Assembly: GCA_019022495.1 (NCBI GenBank)
Contig: JAFEKR010000042.1
Coordinates: forward strand, 1-64,000
Direction: 5' to 3'
Source: Epichloe hybrida
Taxonomy: Eukaryota; Ascomycota; Sordariomycetes; Hypocreales; Clavicipitaceae
DNA length: 64,000 bases
This document shows positions 1 to 12,831 of the stretch, piece by piece (the first letter of the stretch is position 1; the number at the start of each line of letters is the position of its first letter). Under the pieces are notes generated by a model, which did not search any database, was not told the origin of the DNA, and worked only from the letters and a program-made list of their open reading frames with translations. Position numbers and translations under genes: made by a program.

Positions 1-101
1 CTAACCCTAACCCTAACCCTAACCCTAACCCTAACCCTTAACCCTAACCCTAACCCTAACCCTAACCCTAACCCTAACCCTAACCCTAACCCTAACCCTA
101 A
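1..101. repeat. Telomere (CCCTAA/TTAGGG repeats)
   Basis: About 16 tandem copies of CCCTAA start at base 1, so the window begins at the physical chromosome end, in the C-rich strand orientation expected at a left end. One unit (38-44) has an extra T (TTAACCC). The array stops at about 101 and runs straight into AT-rich mutated repeat sequence, with no spacer or subtelomeric gene between. TTAGGG telomeres are standard in filamentous ascomycetes. Confidence 0.98.
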
Positions 102-899
102 GTCTTAAAACTATTATTAGATATAGTAAGGTTTTAATTAAAGATTAATACCTCTTAAGATCTTAAGCGCTAACCTCTCCTTTAAAAGGTTTTAGTGATA
201 TAGTGGTTATTAGGGCTATAGGTCTTTATTAAGGGATCTTTACGTTAAATTTAGTGGTAGCTTTATCCTAATAGGACTTCTAATTAAGCTATACCTTCCT
301 GTTAGCATAATCTCTAATAATTTTAACGCCTAGGAACTATTATAGCTCTCTAAGGTCCTTTATGTTATATATTATTTACGCTAGCTAGCTCTATAAATGG
401 CTATTACTAGTACTCCTACTACTAAGTCAAAAGGGAAAACCCTATACTAGGAAGAAAAACCCCCTTACGTCTATGTACAGGCTAGCGCTAGCCCTATGAC
501 AGGTCTACGCCGCTTAGTGTGTTTCCTATTATAGGTGTTTGTTACTAGCTTACGCTAGCCTTATCCTATTAAAAAGAAGAAAGAAAGGAAAAATGTGTAA
601 AATAAGCCCCTTCTAGTCCTATTCCAGTGTAATAACACGTCTATTCTAGGTCTCTTTGCTTCAGGCTAGGGTAAAGTAAATCCAGATTTATAGCATTAAT
701 TCACTTCTTATTCACTTTCACGCTAACTCTTCCGTAGCCCTACTTTTTAGCTATCCCTAGCCTGCCTCCGCCTTATACATCTAGTAAAGTCTAAGCACCT
801 AGTTTTATTTAATTAGTATAAGGGAAGGGTAGTTACAGCCCTAAACTAGTATAGTCCTAGGATAAGATTACTTATGTGTTATTAGATTTATTAATTGCA
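102..899. repeat. AT-rich, RIP-like subtelomeric repeat remnant, unidentified
   Basis: This is AT-rich sequence dominated by TA dinucleotides with stops in every frame. I could not recognise reverse-transcriptase motifs on either strand. If the LINE just centromere-proximal once continued this way, its reverse transcriptase should lie here; it is either mutated beyond recognition or lost when the chromosome end formed. Confidence 0.6.
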
Positions 900-3270
900 T
901 TATGCTTTGTTTTTAAGCAAGTTATCTAAATTATCCCCCCCCCCCCCCTTTGTAGGTATAAAAAAGAGCTCTCCCCCCCCTAGGGTCCTAGTCTCTAGGC
1001 TAGGGAGTCCCTAGGCCTTCTTTAGGACTACCTTATCTATAATCTATTATAAGCTCGTAATAAGCTATGTTATATAGTTATTTATTCCCTCTTTATCACA
1101 TAAGTCTAGTGCGTTCTTAGGCTAGAGTCTAATCATAGCCTTTGCCTTCGCGTATAGTTAGTTTATAGCTCCCTATATATATCTAAGGACCTAGGGGATA
1201 GCTTCCTACTATTTATTAAAAATACTAATTAGTTATAGGATATAGTCAGATCCAGGGATATCTTTAGCGCCTTTATAGTAAACTCTAATATCTAGCGTAG
1301 CCTATACTAGATTAATAGTACTATCTCTATTATCTTTATATTATCTTATAGGCTTGCCCTAGGGTGTAACAAGTCTAAGCCTCCACTAGTCCGTAAACTC
1401 TAGTAGTTCGTCCGCTCTATTAGTTTTCCTATTTAGCTTATCCTAAAGAGAGTGCTTTTAGTTAAAGTCACCTATAAATACGCTTTAGTTACAGGGCTCC
1501 TCTAGGTTAATTATACAAATAAGGGTGTTTTAGTTATTGCTATATCCCTCTAAGTAGAGGGAGTAAATATTAACTCCTTATAGCTCTACTAGCAACTAGT
1601 TAGTCCCTCCCTAGGCTAACCACAACCCTACTCTATGTTTCTTATTTATATATACTACATTACGTCCGTCATAATACGTAAGTTAAAACTAGGCAAGGCC
1701 TAGTGCTAGGGGCCATAGGTTTCTTATATATTCCTATTCTTAGATTACAATTACGTCTATGTTAGTTTAGTAATAGAGCGCTATATATACTAGTTTATTC
1801 TTCTTATTTACGTTCTAGAAAAGGACTTATAATATTATTATATTAATTAGGGGGGTTATTAGTCACTGCTATCTTATGCTAGCTCTATTCTAGCTCTAAG
1901 TCGCTCCACGTACTATCTAATACTTCCTAATCTTAGTTATTTAGCGCTTTATTCTATATTTATAAGGCATCCTCTCTTTTTACTTACTATAATAATAGGT
2001 TTTACTACTATACTAGTTCTCTTATAGGGTGTGGTTAAGCCTTTGCTTAGGGAGTAGGTAATAAAGCAGGAGGGCTATTTAAGATATCCTACTTTAGTAG
2101 TATTTTACTTCTTTTTTAGGATAGGATAGTCCCTTAACTAGGCTAGGTATAGTCTAGAGCATAGGATATAGTTCTCTTTTACCTATCTATCTTTTGCTAG
2201 GTAGGAGGACTCTCTATTCTCATGACAGCTAGCTCCGCACCTGCCACACCTTAGTGTTACCTTATAGAACTTAGCTATATAGCTAGTTTAGAAGTAATTA
2301 TAGCACTATTAGAGTTATAAGGTCTTATTATATAGTTTAGTTTAGAAAAGCTTCGCTTTAAAGACTATGCTATCTTAGTATATCTTATTAGTATCTTCTA
2401 CTTTAGCTAGGCCTAGTATTAGAGTAGTTCTTTAGGCGCCTTCGCCCTAGGGTTATCTTGCTATTGCCTTTACTATATTTACCTTATTAGCCTTTCTAAT
2501 TTCTATTGCTAAGTTCTTAAGAGAGGTGTGTTTAGTTAGGAATTCTTTAATAATAACACTAAGTACGTAATAGTAAAGGGTTGCCTCTAGCCTAAATACT
2601 TTAGTAATCCATTTTTAGTTTTCTTTATGTTAGGTGGTATTTCCTTTAAAGGTAATAATTATATCCCTACTAGGGAGTCTTCTAGCTACTACTACTATAG
2701 TCTAGCCTATAGCTTTATTTACTACTATTACTATATCTTCCACGCCCCTAGACTAGAGTAATTCCTAGATAGTATTCCCTTTAGTAAGTACCTCTTAGTC
2801 CTATCTACTAGGGATCTAGAGGGGGGGAGGTAAGTTATTTATTTATTTAGGGGCTAGGCTAGTAGTAATGCCTACCTAGGTTAGAGTGTTACTTCCTTTA
2901 GCTTCTTCTTTAATAGCCTCTTTAAGGGCTTATTTAAGGGCTTCTTTAGTAGTATAAATATTGCTATTGTTATAGTTTATTACCTTTGCTTTAGCTTAGG
3001 CACAGTCCGCTGCCTATCTAGTAATAGCTTTAGTAATGCGCCATACCTAAGTAACTTTATCACTAGGGATAAGGCTTGCAATTTTATTATAATATTTCGT
3101 ATTATCTAGATGTTCAAATTAGTTCTAGTCTATTATAGGGTTATTCTCGCTGCTCTAAATATTAAACTATCCTATTCCTATGTTTAGGTAGTAGTAGCTC
3201 TATACTAGCCCCCTTTCTCCTAAGTTAATTACTATTAGTATATCTACACTCCTGCTACTAGCTCTATTGT
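900..3270 (-). mobile_element. Tad-like non-LTR retrotransposon (LINE) remnant, RIP-mutated
   Basis: Read on the minus strand, 1260-1720 gives an endonuclease/exonuclease/phosphatase-type LINE endonuclease: a VFIGDFN block (near 1465-1485) corresponding to the usual GDFN motif, then RADELLEFTD (near 1400-1435) and STINLV (near 1305-1325) in family order. Upstream (higher coordinates, about 2220-2275) a CGRCGASCHE stretch looks like the cysteine-rich knuckles of a LINE ORF1. Stops interrupt all frames, mostly where CAG, CAA or TGG would be expected. No reverse transcriptase was found. A C14 run lies at 936-949. Element ends are approximate. The order ORF1-endonuclease on the minus strand means its 3' end pointed at the telomere. 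Confidence 0.65.
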
Positions 3271-3389
3271 AATGTAATATTGTGAGGGGGGGTAAACAAA
3301 GGCAAGGAATTTAAATATTAATGTGGTTTGTATTTTAGAGGCAATTCCGGACCTTTAGAGCGGTGCGGAAGTTTGTGCGAAGGTTTTCT

Positions 3390-6215
3390 CTCTGTCCTTT
3401 ATGTTATACTTTACAAAGAGTCTTACCCTAAATTTATTATATAAATATAATTTCCCTTTAGTAAAGAGGGCAACGAGGTTATTCACGTAAAAAAAGATAA
3501 TTAACCTATCCTTAATAAACACATAAATATCTTTAAAGATCTACGTAAAGCCTTCACTAATTAGCTAGCTAATTAGCTCCTTTATCTATAGAAGAGGTGC
3601 TTTCCGTAGCTTGTAGACTACTCTAAGAAGCTTTAGATAGGCTTATTTGTCTTTATAGCCTAGAGGCATCTTATAGTAAACCTCTTTATTAAGGTCTAAA
3701 TTTAGAAATACTATAATAAAGTTATACTAGTATGCTTTAAGATTAAAGTAGTATATAATAGCTATAAATAGCCTAAAAGTGTTAGCAGCTAGGGTTACCA
3801 CCTAAGTTAATAAATAACTCTTTAGTTAATGATTTCTAAGGACATAGAGATAAGCTTTGTATTATAGGAGGTAACCTTGCTTATCTAATTTATATAAGAA
3901 AACCTAAGTAAGGCCTAGAAGCTTTATATATAAAGGGACTTTAGTTCTAGATACCTTCTTAGCTACCTTTCTATTAATAATTCTGTTAAATTCTTTATCT
4001 TATGCTTTACGAAATTCTTTTTCTTTTAAATAACTAGCTAAATAATTATAATAAGCTAGGGGAGAAGGAAGCCTAAATATATAAGGCTTTTCTTTACTCT
4101 TAGGTCCTAGCTTAAAGGCTGTAGTAAATGCTTTAAGATTATCGTAATCTTCTAGATTTGCTAACATTTCATAATTATTGCTACTGTTAGGTAAGTTAAG
4201 CAAATCATTAATACTTAACGGTGTGTAATTCGCTAAATCTAGGAATTTCCCTAGTGAATTTGGAGGAGTTAGTAAATTTGTTTTTTAACTTTCTTTTTCC
4301 TTTCCTTTGTGATCTTATTAATTACGACTAGTAGGAGTTTTTGCTTGTTAAAGCTAATCAAGTGGTTATTGCGGTAATAGAGGGTACGCTATTTGTAGAA
4401 GCCCTATATTAAAGCTTTTATCCTTATTATTCTTAACTAGCTCTTTAAGGTATTTTTTTAACCTCTTTTATAGTTAATAACAAGCCTCTTTCTTAAGCAT
4501 AGAAGATGGACTTATTAAAGGTAACGTAGCTTAACGAGAACTAGCAGCTCCTCTTTATCGTTAGTACCTAAATTAGGTATTACGTGGAGGAAACGTATCT
4601 AGCAAGGTATCTAATGTAAGCTCTCTAAGCGAGCTTTGAACTTACCTTATAAAGCCTACTTCATATTATTACGAATGCTTTATATCTAAAAGCTCGTAAA
4701 TAAGTTATTAAAGCTTCTAGCTCTTCTAGTAAGTAACTCCATTAAAGCTTGTTATCTCTTAACCACCTATTTAATACTTATTAAGGCGATTGCTAGTTAA
4801 GTAGCTTTCAAGGCATGCGATTCAAGATGTAAATAGTTGCTTTAGTAGCTACAGGCTAGAGGTCTTCTAGGAAACCTAATTATATTATAAGAGTTATTAT
4901 AACCCTTATTATTACCCCCCTAGACTATTTAGCGTGCCTATTTTAATGTAAGTAAGCTAGGCTAGACTTTCTAATGATAATACCTCTGTTTATAACCTCT
5001 TCTTCTTGTTTTTTAGTCTAGAAGGTAGTCTTACTATTAGTTATTATAACTGTGATATGGATGCTATACACTCTCGCGTATATAGCTTCTAACTAATTAA
5101 AGCAAAGCGTAATATTAGTCTTTAATAGGATTATAAAGATATGACGTAGTCCTATTACTTTATAAGTAAAAAGAGCAATATATTAGTCTTTATTATACCC
5201 TAATAATTAAGCAAAGAGGTTAAAAGAGACCACCTAAAGCAGCCCTAAAGGTAAAGATCCTGTCTAAGGGACTTATAATATTTGCCTTTATGCTTTAGAG
5301 GTTTAGCAAACCTTATATTTACCTACGCTCCTTTCCTTTAATTAAATTTAAAGCTTCTAAAGCACTTAATCTATTATATCCTTGCCTAGATGTGCTAATC
5401 TAGCGTGCCACAGATTTATAGGCATTATTATAGCTATCTTTAGGTCTTATGAATCTCCCTTAATAATAAAAGCTTCTAATAGGCTTAAGCCCTCTATACA
5501 CAGCTACGTACTAATAACCTAAGTTTAAAATATCTCTTAATTACCTCTTGCTAGGTTTATTACCCTTCTAGTAAGATTATCTTACCTTAGTCCCTTTTAC
5601 GTAAGTAACTAAAGAGATATAAGGTTTGTAAAGAATATTAGCTAGTACTAGGTGTTTAATAAGGTAAGGGTCTAGCTATCTGTTAAGATAATCTAAGCTA
5701 TGCTAACGCTATAAGCGTTTGTAATACTATAACCTGCTTAAATTCTAGGCTACTTACTATAATTAAGGTCTATAAACTAGCGTTTATTATTAAAGATATG
5801 AATTAAGGTTCTGCTATTAAGTATAACTCACGATTTGTCCTAGGCGAGGAAAGCCTCTATAGACTCTCCTATAGTAGTAAACATAGTATTGTCTTCTTTA
5901 GGTTCCTTTACGCTATTATTCTTTAACTAAGCGTTATATGCCTTTTTTATATTATTAGGTTAACGATTTATTACTTCTTTTGCTTTCTTTAATAGCTCTT
6001 TATTAATTTTCTAGTCTTTTGTTAGGTAAAGAGCCTTATAGACCTTTTATAAGTCTTTTAACTTCTTTACCTTATACTTCTTATAATAGATATAGTTATC
6101 TTTTTTTACCTTCTCTTTTTTAGCTTTATTCTTTATTTTGCTATTAAGAGTTAGTTTTACTCTAAAAGAGTTATTAGCCTTTACTTAAGACCTTCCTTAG
6201 GCTTTAATTAGGTGC
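3390..6215 (-). mobile_element. Copia (Ty1-type) retrotransposon remnant, telomere-side part
   Basis: Minus-strand translation shows Copia pol landmarks in order: an LWHARL block (about 5385-5425) matching the pre-integrase LWHxRLGH motif, then reverse-transcriptase blocks FLNLDLNKEVYYKMP (about 3655-3715), VYKLRKAP (about 3595-3625) and FFYVNN (3478-3496), the last being the YVDD catalytic box with both aspartates changed to asparagine. Homology stops about 30 codons past that box (after KYNIKD, near 3395), so RNase H and the 3' LTR are missing, probably lost at the junction with the LINE. Stops are frequent. An open stretch at 4000-4203 lies just upstream of the reverse transcriptase. The Gypsy element at 6221 cuts this copy in two. 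Confidence 0.75.
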
Positions 6216-6220
6216 CTAAT
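6216..6220. repeat. 5-bp target-site duplication (CTAAT), left copy
   Basis: CTAAT sits immediately left of the 5' LTR and is repeated exactly at 12827-12831 right of the 3' LTR. A 5-bp duplication is usual for Ty3/Gypsy integration. The two copies remain identical although they lie in heavily mutated sequence. Confidence 0.85.
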
Positions 6221-6422
6221 TGTGAGGCCCTACTCACAACACCAGCGCGCCAGCGCACCACCAGGCGGGCGCACCACGCCCTAGGGCTAGGTCCACGTGA
6301 CACTAGCGAGTCACTACCTATAAGTTAGTAACTTACACGCACAACACACTTAGACCTAGCAAGCTTCAGTTAATATACAAACGCCCCCATACCTCTTGCC
6401 TAGCTATCCCTTTATTCTTATA
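6221..6422 (+). repeat. 5' LTR of the Gypsy element (202 bp)
   Basis: The termini are TGTGAG and CTTATA; the second is the mutated form of CTCACA seen in the partner LTR, so the ancestral ends were a 6-bp inverted repeat with the canonical TG..CA. Differences from the 3' LTR are transitions. The left (outer) half keeps C/G where the partner has T/A; the right (inner) half is the more mutated. Confidence 0.93.
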
Positions 6423-9400
6423 ATTCTAAAGCTTCTCTTACTAGCTACCTAAGAGTAATATAGGGGGGAGGATAACCTAATCCACTAGAACTATACTACG
6501 CATTACTTAGGATCCGCTAGATAATAATAACACTGTAGCTAGGGACATGCCACGTTCCATAACCCTATCTAAAGCCACACCCTCTACTATAGGGGTAGAA
6601 GAGGCGGTGGTTAGAGAGTAAATCGCTTAGCTTAAGTGACTTAAGGAACTATAGGATCGAGAAAAGGAGCTTACTAACTTAATATAATCTTACGGAGGAG
6701 AAGGACTAGCAAAAAGGGGCTAAAAGGCTAGTTTATCCTTAAGCCTTAGTAGCTAAGAAGTTAAGGTCCGAAATATTACGAAACTCTAACACCTTATAAA
6801 CCTATAAAAGTATAAGATATAGCTTAATAACCTTAGCTATGCCTTTAAGGGGGCGAAGAAGAAGTATTACTGGGATAACTAAAAGATCCTCTTTACACTT
6901 AACTACATGCATATAAACTATTAGGCTAGATGGGACTGATACGTTAAAGAACAACTAGCTAATAGTTAGGATTATCCTAAGGATGACTAGGATAAGTTCT
7001 AAGACTAGACCCTTACGCTGCTTAAAGACTTTGCAAGTCATAATGTATAAATAGCTACGTAGCTAGAAAACGCGAAGTAAAAGAAGGGCTAGAGTCCTAT
7101 TAAGTTTAGCATTTACTTAGATTTGCTAGAGAAACACCTAGAATAAGCTCTAGAAAAGACCTGTGCTTTTATATTCTTTATAAAATTACTTCCTAACTTA
7201 TAAGATTATATTAACCTACACGCGGATATTACTAGTCTAACACGAGAAGATGTTATATAACTTGCCTAGTGATTCTAGGAGGTAATATTAAAGAATAAGC
7301 AAAAGCTAAATAATTCAGAAGAGAAGGGGCTATATAAGGTAGCTTAACACTAAAGACATAACTCCCTACGAGGGCATTAGCTAAATAGGGACTAAAGAGA
7401 TAAGGATAAGGACAAGGAAAAGACCCTAGCTACCTACCTAAACAATAATAGACCACAAGGAAGAAAACAGTGCTATAACTATAGTAGTACAGAGTATTTC
7501 TTCTATAATTACAATAAGCTAAGGAAAGACTAATAAGAAGGTTAGGAAAACTCCTAGAGGTAGAAGTAGAAGCCCTTACCTCTGCCTTAGACACTAGGGT
7601 ACTAGTAGGACGCCAATTCTACACACTAGTTACTATCCACGGGTATAAAGACATTGAAACGGCAGCGGATCTTGATAGTTACGCTAAGATTAACATTATA
7701 AGCGCCTAATTCGCATAGACTCACAAGCTTAATTAGGCTAAGGCTATAACACCTATCTTAAAGATAGTAGGGGCTTTAATAGTCCCCTAATATAGTGTCT
7801 ATAAGGTGCCTATTTTAATCAAAGATTCACAGGGCAAAGAGAGAGACCTTAAGTTACTATGTGTAGCTATTAATAGGGACCTAAGAGTAAAGGGAAGCCC
7901 TGTATTAATCGGAATGCACACGCTTACGGAAGAACGTGTATATCTCTGCTTATACTTGTAAGAATAGTGGTTTAAAAAGAGAAAGGTAGCCTTTTTGCTA
8001 CTAACTCCCCGCAAGTTCGCGAAGGTAATGCGTGACGAGATAATTATATATGCTATCATAGGTATAATGGAAGATGAGTTTGTCCCTCTTAAAGACAAAG
8101 AGAAGGTAAAAGCATATAGGACTATTAAAGATATCCTAGAGGAACTATGTGAATTTAAAGACATGTTTATATTAGATAAGGTAGGGAGCCTCCTATTAAA
8201 GAAGTTAACTAACTACGTATTAATCTTATACTAGGAACTACACCCCTATACAGACTAATCTATTCTCTCTCCTAAAGCGAACTTAGGGAGCTCTAGGAAT
8301 ATATTAATAATAACCTAAAGAAAGGCTAGATAAGACCCTTAAAGAGCCTAGTGGGCGTGCCTATCCTATTTATGCTAAAGAAGGATAGAATGCTATAGCT
8401 ATGTATTAACTATTAAGGACTTAATAAGATAATATAGAAGAATTACTACGCTCTCCCCTTAATTTCGGAGATCCTTAATCGATGCTAAGGGGCCTATTTC
8501 TTTTCTAAGATTAATATTAAGGATGTGTACTACCGAATTTACATTAAAGAGGGTAATAAGTAGAAGATAGCTTTTTGCATGTATTATAGGCACTATAAGT
8601 ACCTTATAATGCCTTTTAGGTTAATAAATACCCTAGCTACTTTCTAAAGTTATATCTATAAGGCACTGCATAGGCTAGTTAACACTATTTGTGTGGTGTA
8701 TCTAGATAATATCTTGATTTTCTCTAAGATAAAGGAGGAGCACACTAAACATATTAAGTAAGTCCTTAAACATATAAGGTTAGTAGAATTATATGCGAAA
8801 CCCTCTAAGTGCTCTTTCTATAAGGAATTAGTAGAATTCCTAGGGTTTATTCTCTTTATTAATAGGATATTAATAGATACTTACTAGGTTAACATAATTA
8901 GAGAATAGAAGGAGCTAATAAGTTTTAAGGATATATAGTTGTTTCTTAGGTTTTATAACTTTTACTAATAGTTTATTTATAAATACTCCGGAATTATAGC
9001 ATCTCTTTACATGTTAATAAAGGGCAGTTAAAATAGCATCTAAACTAGGAGGTTTATATTCAGAGAAAAGGAGCGGTTAGTGTTTAACTAGCTAAAAGAT
9101 GCCTTTTAGCAAGCGCCTTTACTCTGACACTATAACCCGAGTTAGGTAGTGCGCATTAAGACAGATGCCTTGATTTTCGTAATGGCAGGAATCCTATCTT
9201 AGTAAGACAATGAGGGCCGTTAGTATTTAGTAGCCTTTTAGTTAAGGAAGTTTACGGATACTAAACGTAACTATAGCATAGCTAATTAAGAGCTGCTTGC
9301 TATAGTAGAGTTATTTAAATACTAGCAATATTATGTTAAAGGCATGGAGACACCTGTGGAGGTCCTATTAGACTATTATAACCTGCAAACCTTTATAAGG

Positions 9401-11259
9401 TAGTAGAAGCTAAATGGAAGATAGGTATAATAGTGTATGTTCCTTTACCCTTTCTATTTTATAATTAAGCATAGACTAAGGAAGAGCAACCTTGCGGATG
9501 CACTATTAAGAAGGTCTAATTATAAGGGTAAACCTATGTTAAATAGGGCACTCCTACTAAAGCTTTAAAGGAAAATAGTAAATGTCTTTATAGTAAAAGA
9601 AGAAGTACTAATACATTAAAGAAGTTATAGCGTGACACTAGTCTTAGAACCTACTAAGGTAAGAGTAGCCTAGGTGAAAGGCTAGTTAGCTACCATGGAT
9701 CTAGTAATAGGTTAGCTAAACAAGGGTGATTTTAAGGAGAAGGTAGCGTGTGTTTAAGATATTAGTATAGCACAAGCAATTTAGGGGGCTATTATATTAC
9801 TAAATCCCTACTAATCTATAGCAAATAAACTATTAGCGTAACTACTATAGAAGGCATAGGACTAAGATCTAGATTTACAAAAGCGTGGAGGTAAGGTTAA
9901 CTCCTAAGTAAAAGGGAGGGGAAAAGCTAGTCTATAGTTACATAGTGTAAGGGGCCTCCTAATGTATAAAGACTAGGTAGTTATTCCGCAAGAGCCTATC
10001 TTGTAATAGGAGCTTTTATAGCTATACTATAATAATCTATTAGCGGGTCACTTTAAGACTAAACGCACTCTTAAACTACTAAAACATTACTATTAGTGGC
10101 TAGTAATAAGTAAAGCTATTTTAGACTATATATCTAGCTACAGAGTATACTAGTGTGTAGTAGCTAGGAGGCACTGCCTATATAGAAGCCTTAAATTACT
10201 ACTAATACTAAGGCAACTATAAGCGGAGATCTTAATAAACTTTATTATAGGTTTGCCACTAGTGCGGCTAGGCAAGCGAGAAACTAACGTAATCCTAGTA
10301 ATTATAGACTAATTTACTAAGTACTTTATTTTCCTTCCTATAAAGACTATAATTAACGTAGCTAAATTAGCAGAGTTATTTCACAAGGAGATTAAGCTAT
10401 AATTTAGAGCGCTAGAGGGTATTATATCTAATAGAGAATTAGTATTTACAAGCTAATTCTAGTCAGAGGTATATTACTAGTTATATGTAAAGCAAAGGCT
10501 TTTAATAGCGTTTTACCCCTAAACTAACAGGCAGATAGAGAGAATAAATTAGGTGCTTAAGCATTACCTATAATATTTTATTAAAGAGAACTAATAACTA
10601 TAGCCAAAGCTACTCCTAATAGCCTAATTTATATATAATAATACTATTAACAGGATAACAAGCTACTCCCCTAACTACGCTCTTATAGGCTAATCGCCTA
10701 AGTTCTACCTTACTCTTAAGGGCAAGAGCATAGAGAGAGAGGTCCTAGAGGCTCACGCGCGTGTTAAAAAGCTACACAAGGTCAGGGAGAAACTAGCGTA
10801 TAACTAGGCAAGGGCCACTAAAGCATAGGTAAAGTACTACAACTAGAGACATTAGCTAATAACCTTAAAAAGAGGAGACTTAGTACTACTATTAGCAAAG
10901 AACATTAGGCTTAAGAACGCAAAATAGAAGCTAAACCCAAGATTTATTAGGCCATTTTAGATACTTAACGCTATAAGTAAACAAGCGTACCAACTAGCGC
11001 TACCTAATAAGTATAGCTAACTATATAATATATTCCACGTTAGCCTATTAGAACTATAGAATTACTAGGAAGACACCCTAGATAAGGACATGCCGATACT
11101 AGACCTTAAAGATAATAATAATAAGTTTAAAGTTAAAGAAGTTAGGGATCACAGGAAGATGTGTAAAGGCAATAAATACCTAGTAAAATAGAAGGGCTAG
11201 CCAAGCGAATATAATCAATAGGTAGCATTAGAAGACATAGAAGGCGCTTAACACATAAT

Positions 11260-12620
11260 TTAAGCTTTCCATTAAAGCAAAATAAGTAGAAAGCATAGCA
11301 AGATATAATTAAGTCATAAGTAATAAGGGACAAGGCAATTATAAAAAAGGCCTAGCCTTATTAGCTACTATTACACTTTAATTAAAACCCTTATTAGACT
11401 ATTTACTAAATAATAAAAGAAAAGATACCTATAAGGAGGGGAGTCTTATAGGAAACCCTTCTATAGTTACCCCCTTATACGTTAAAATAACGCTATTACA
11501 AAGGAGGTACTTAGCGCTCTTACTCTTATCCTCCTAAACCGCCACCTCTATTACCTAGAAAAACCAGTGCTTTACTACCCCCTAGGGCATGAATCCTAGA
11601 TTGTAATGTTATAGCCGCAAAGTTATTTTTCTCTTCTAGGAATTATAACATATAGCATAGTTTAGCTATAAAAGTTAGCAAACAGGTAGTAAAGGAGGAG
11701 TAATAACTTATAATCCCTAGGGTAGGGGTAGGATATATAGTAACTAAAAGTTGCTAGCGCGAAATAATATACTAATTATACATAGCTAAAGCGGCTTACC
11801 TAGGGAGTAAGTAAAGGTCTAGAGAACACGTAACGAAACGTACCTAATAGACCTTAGCGGCCTTGGTTAAACTAAAGGAAATATAATAAGCTATGTTAGC
11901 GTAATTAAACCCTAAAATAAGGTTTAGATAATAAGTGCTAAAATAGTAGCGAGTTACCTTAGAAAACATGTAATTATTAGGGTTATTAGGGTTCTAATTA
12001 CTTAGGGCATCCATTAAAGTTTTTACCTAATTAAGGATAGTAAGAAGATTTAGAAAATCCCCTCGTATAGTTAGTATTGCCTAGAGAGATATAGGTAATT
12101 AGGGACTAAAAGAGTAAAGAATATAATATACTTACTATCTTACAAGTATTACTATATTTAATACACTAGATATAATGCTTTAAATGTTTCCCTTTAATAA
12201 TAGCGGTTAGCGCGCTAGGGAATTAATAGTTAATCTAAGGGATGTCAGGCTTAGCTAGAGAATTCTTCTTAAAGTCCACGTAACCTATGCGCAGACAATA
12301 TATATAGAAATATCCTCTTAAATAAATATTAGGGACAGCTATAATAATAACGCTCTTAACGCTTTCCCTGTCTAATTCTATTTTAATAATAAGGCAAGTG
12401 GTGAAGGTAGAGTTATAGTAACTAATAATGTAATAGTATTTAGGAAAAAGTTTACTATAGATAAGAAAGGGAAAGGTTAGCAACACAATAGGGAGTCGCA
12501 GGTGAATTTATACTTAAACACTAATATTATTTGTTATTGTTTTAGTATAGCTACTACTTAGCGAATAGCTATATAGTACTTACTAAAAGCCATTTAGGAG
12601 CCTAGCTAAAAGTAAGGGGG
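11260..12620 (-). other. Extra 3' region of the Gypsy element with an antisense open frame
   Basis: This segment lies between the end of the chromodomain and the 3' LTR, where most Gypsy elements have only a short untranslated tail and polypurine tract. A purine tract (AAAGTAAGGGGG) ends near 12620. On the minus strand, 12235-12486 stays open for 83 codons despite the surrounding mutation, ending in a basic stretch. I could not assign a family. It could be an additional antisense gene, as known in some Gypsy lineages, or an older nested insertion. Confidence 0.35.
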
Positions 12621-12624
12621 TAAT

Positions 12625-12826
12625 TATAAGGCCTTACTTATAACACTAGCGCGCTAGCGTACCACTAGGCAAGCGCACTACGCCCTAAGGCTAGGTCCAC
12701 GTAACACTAGCGAGTTACTACCTATAAGTTAGTAACTCGCACGCATAACACACTTAGACCTAGCAAGCTTCAGTCAATATACGAACGCCCCTATACCTCT
12801 TGCCTAGCTATCCCTTTGTTCTCACA
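12625..12826 (+). repeat. 3' LTR of the Gypsy element (202 bp)
   Basis: It begins TATAAG (mutated TGTGAG) and ends with an intact CTCACA. Its length equals that of the 5' LTR. Here the right (outer) half retains the ancestral C/G bases and the left (inner) half is mutated, the mirror image of the 5' LTR. It is followed at 12827-12831 by the second CTAAT duplication. Confidence 0.93.
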
Positions 12827-12831
12827 CTAAT

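Larger units (their letters stand above)
6221..12826 (+). mobile_element. Complete Ty3/Gypsy chromovirus LTR retrotransposon, RIP-inactivated
   Basis: 6606 bp between two 202-bp LTRs, flanked by a CTAAT duplication. Plus-strand domains in order: a Gag zinc-knuckle relic near 7468-7530; protease-like ADLDSYAKIN near 7663; reverse transcriptase 8330-8900 (FMLKKDRM, LCINY-GLNK, YLIMPFRLINTLATF); RNase H 9150-9400 (KTDA, RKFTDTKRNYS, ELLAIVE); integrase 10020-10700 (GHFKTKRTLKLLKHYYYW of the HHCC zinc domain, then the core); and a C-terminal chromodomain at 11115-11255 (KYLVK-KG-PSEYNQ). Chromodomain-bearing Gypsy elements are chromoviruses, which tend to target heterochromatin. Stops at most Trp and Gln positions show it cannot make protein. 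Unusually, about 1.37 kb separates the chromodomain from the 3' LTR. Confidence 0.93.

Noticed and set aside
4000..4203. 67-codon open frame on the minus strand in the repeat block
   Set aside because: It is a surviving stretch of the RIP-mutated Copia pol, not an independent gene.
7995..8234. Open frame of 79 codons on the plus strand
   Set aside because: It falls inside the Gypsy element just before the reverse transcriptase and reads as degraded pol.
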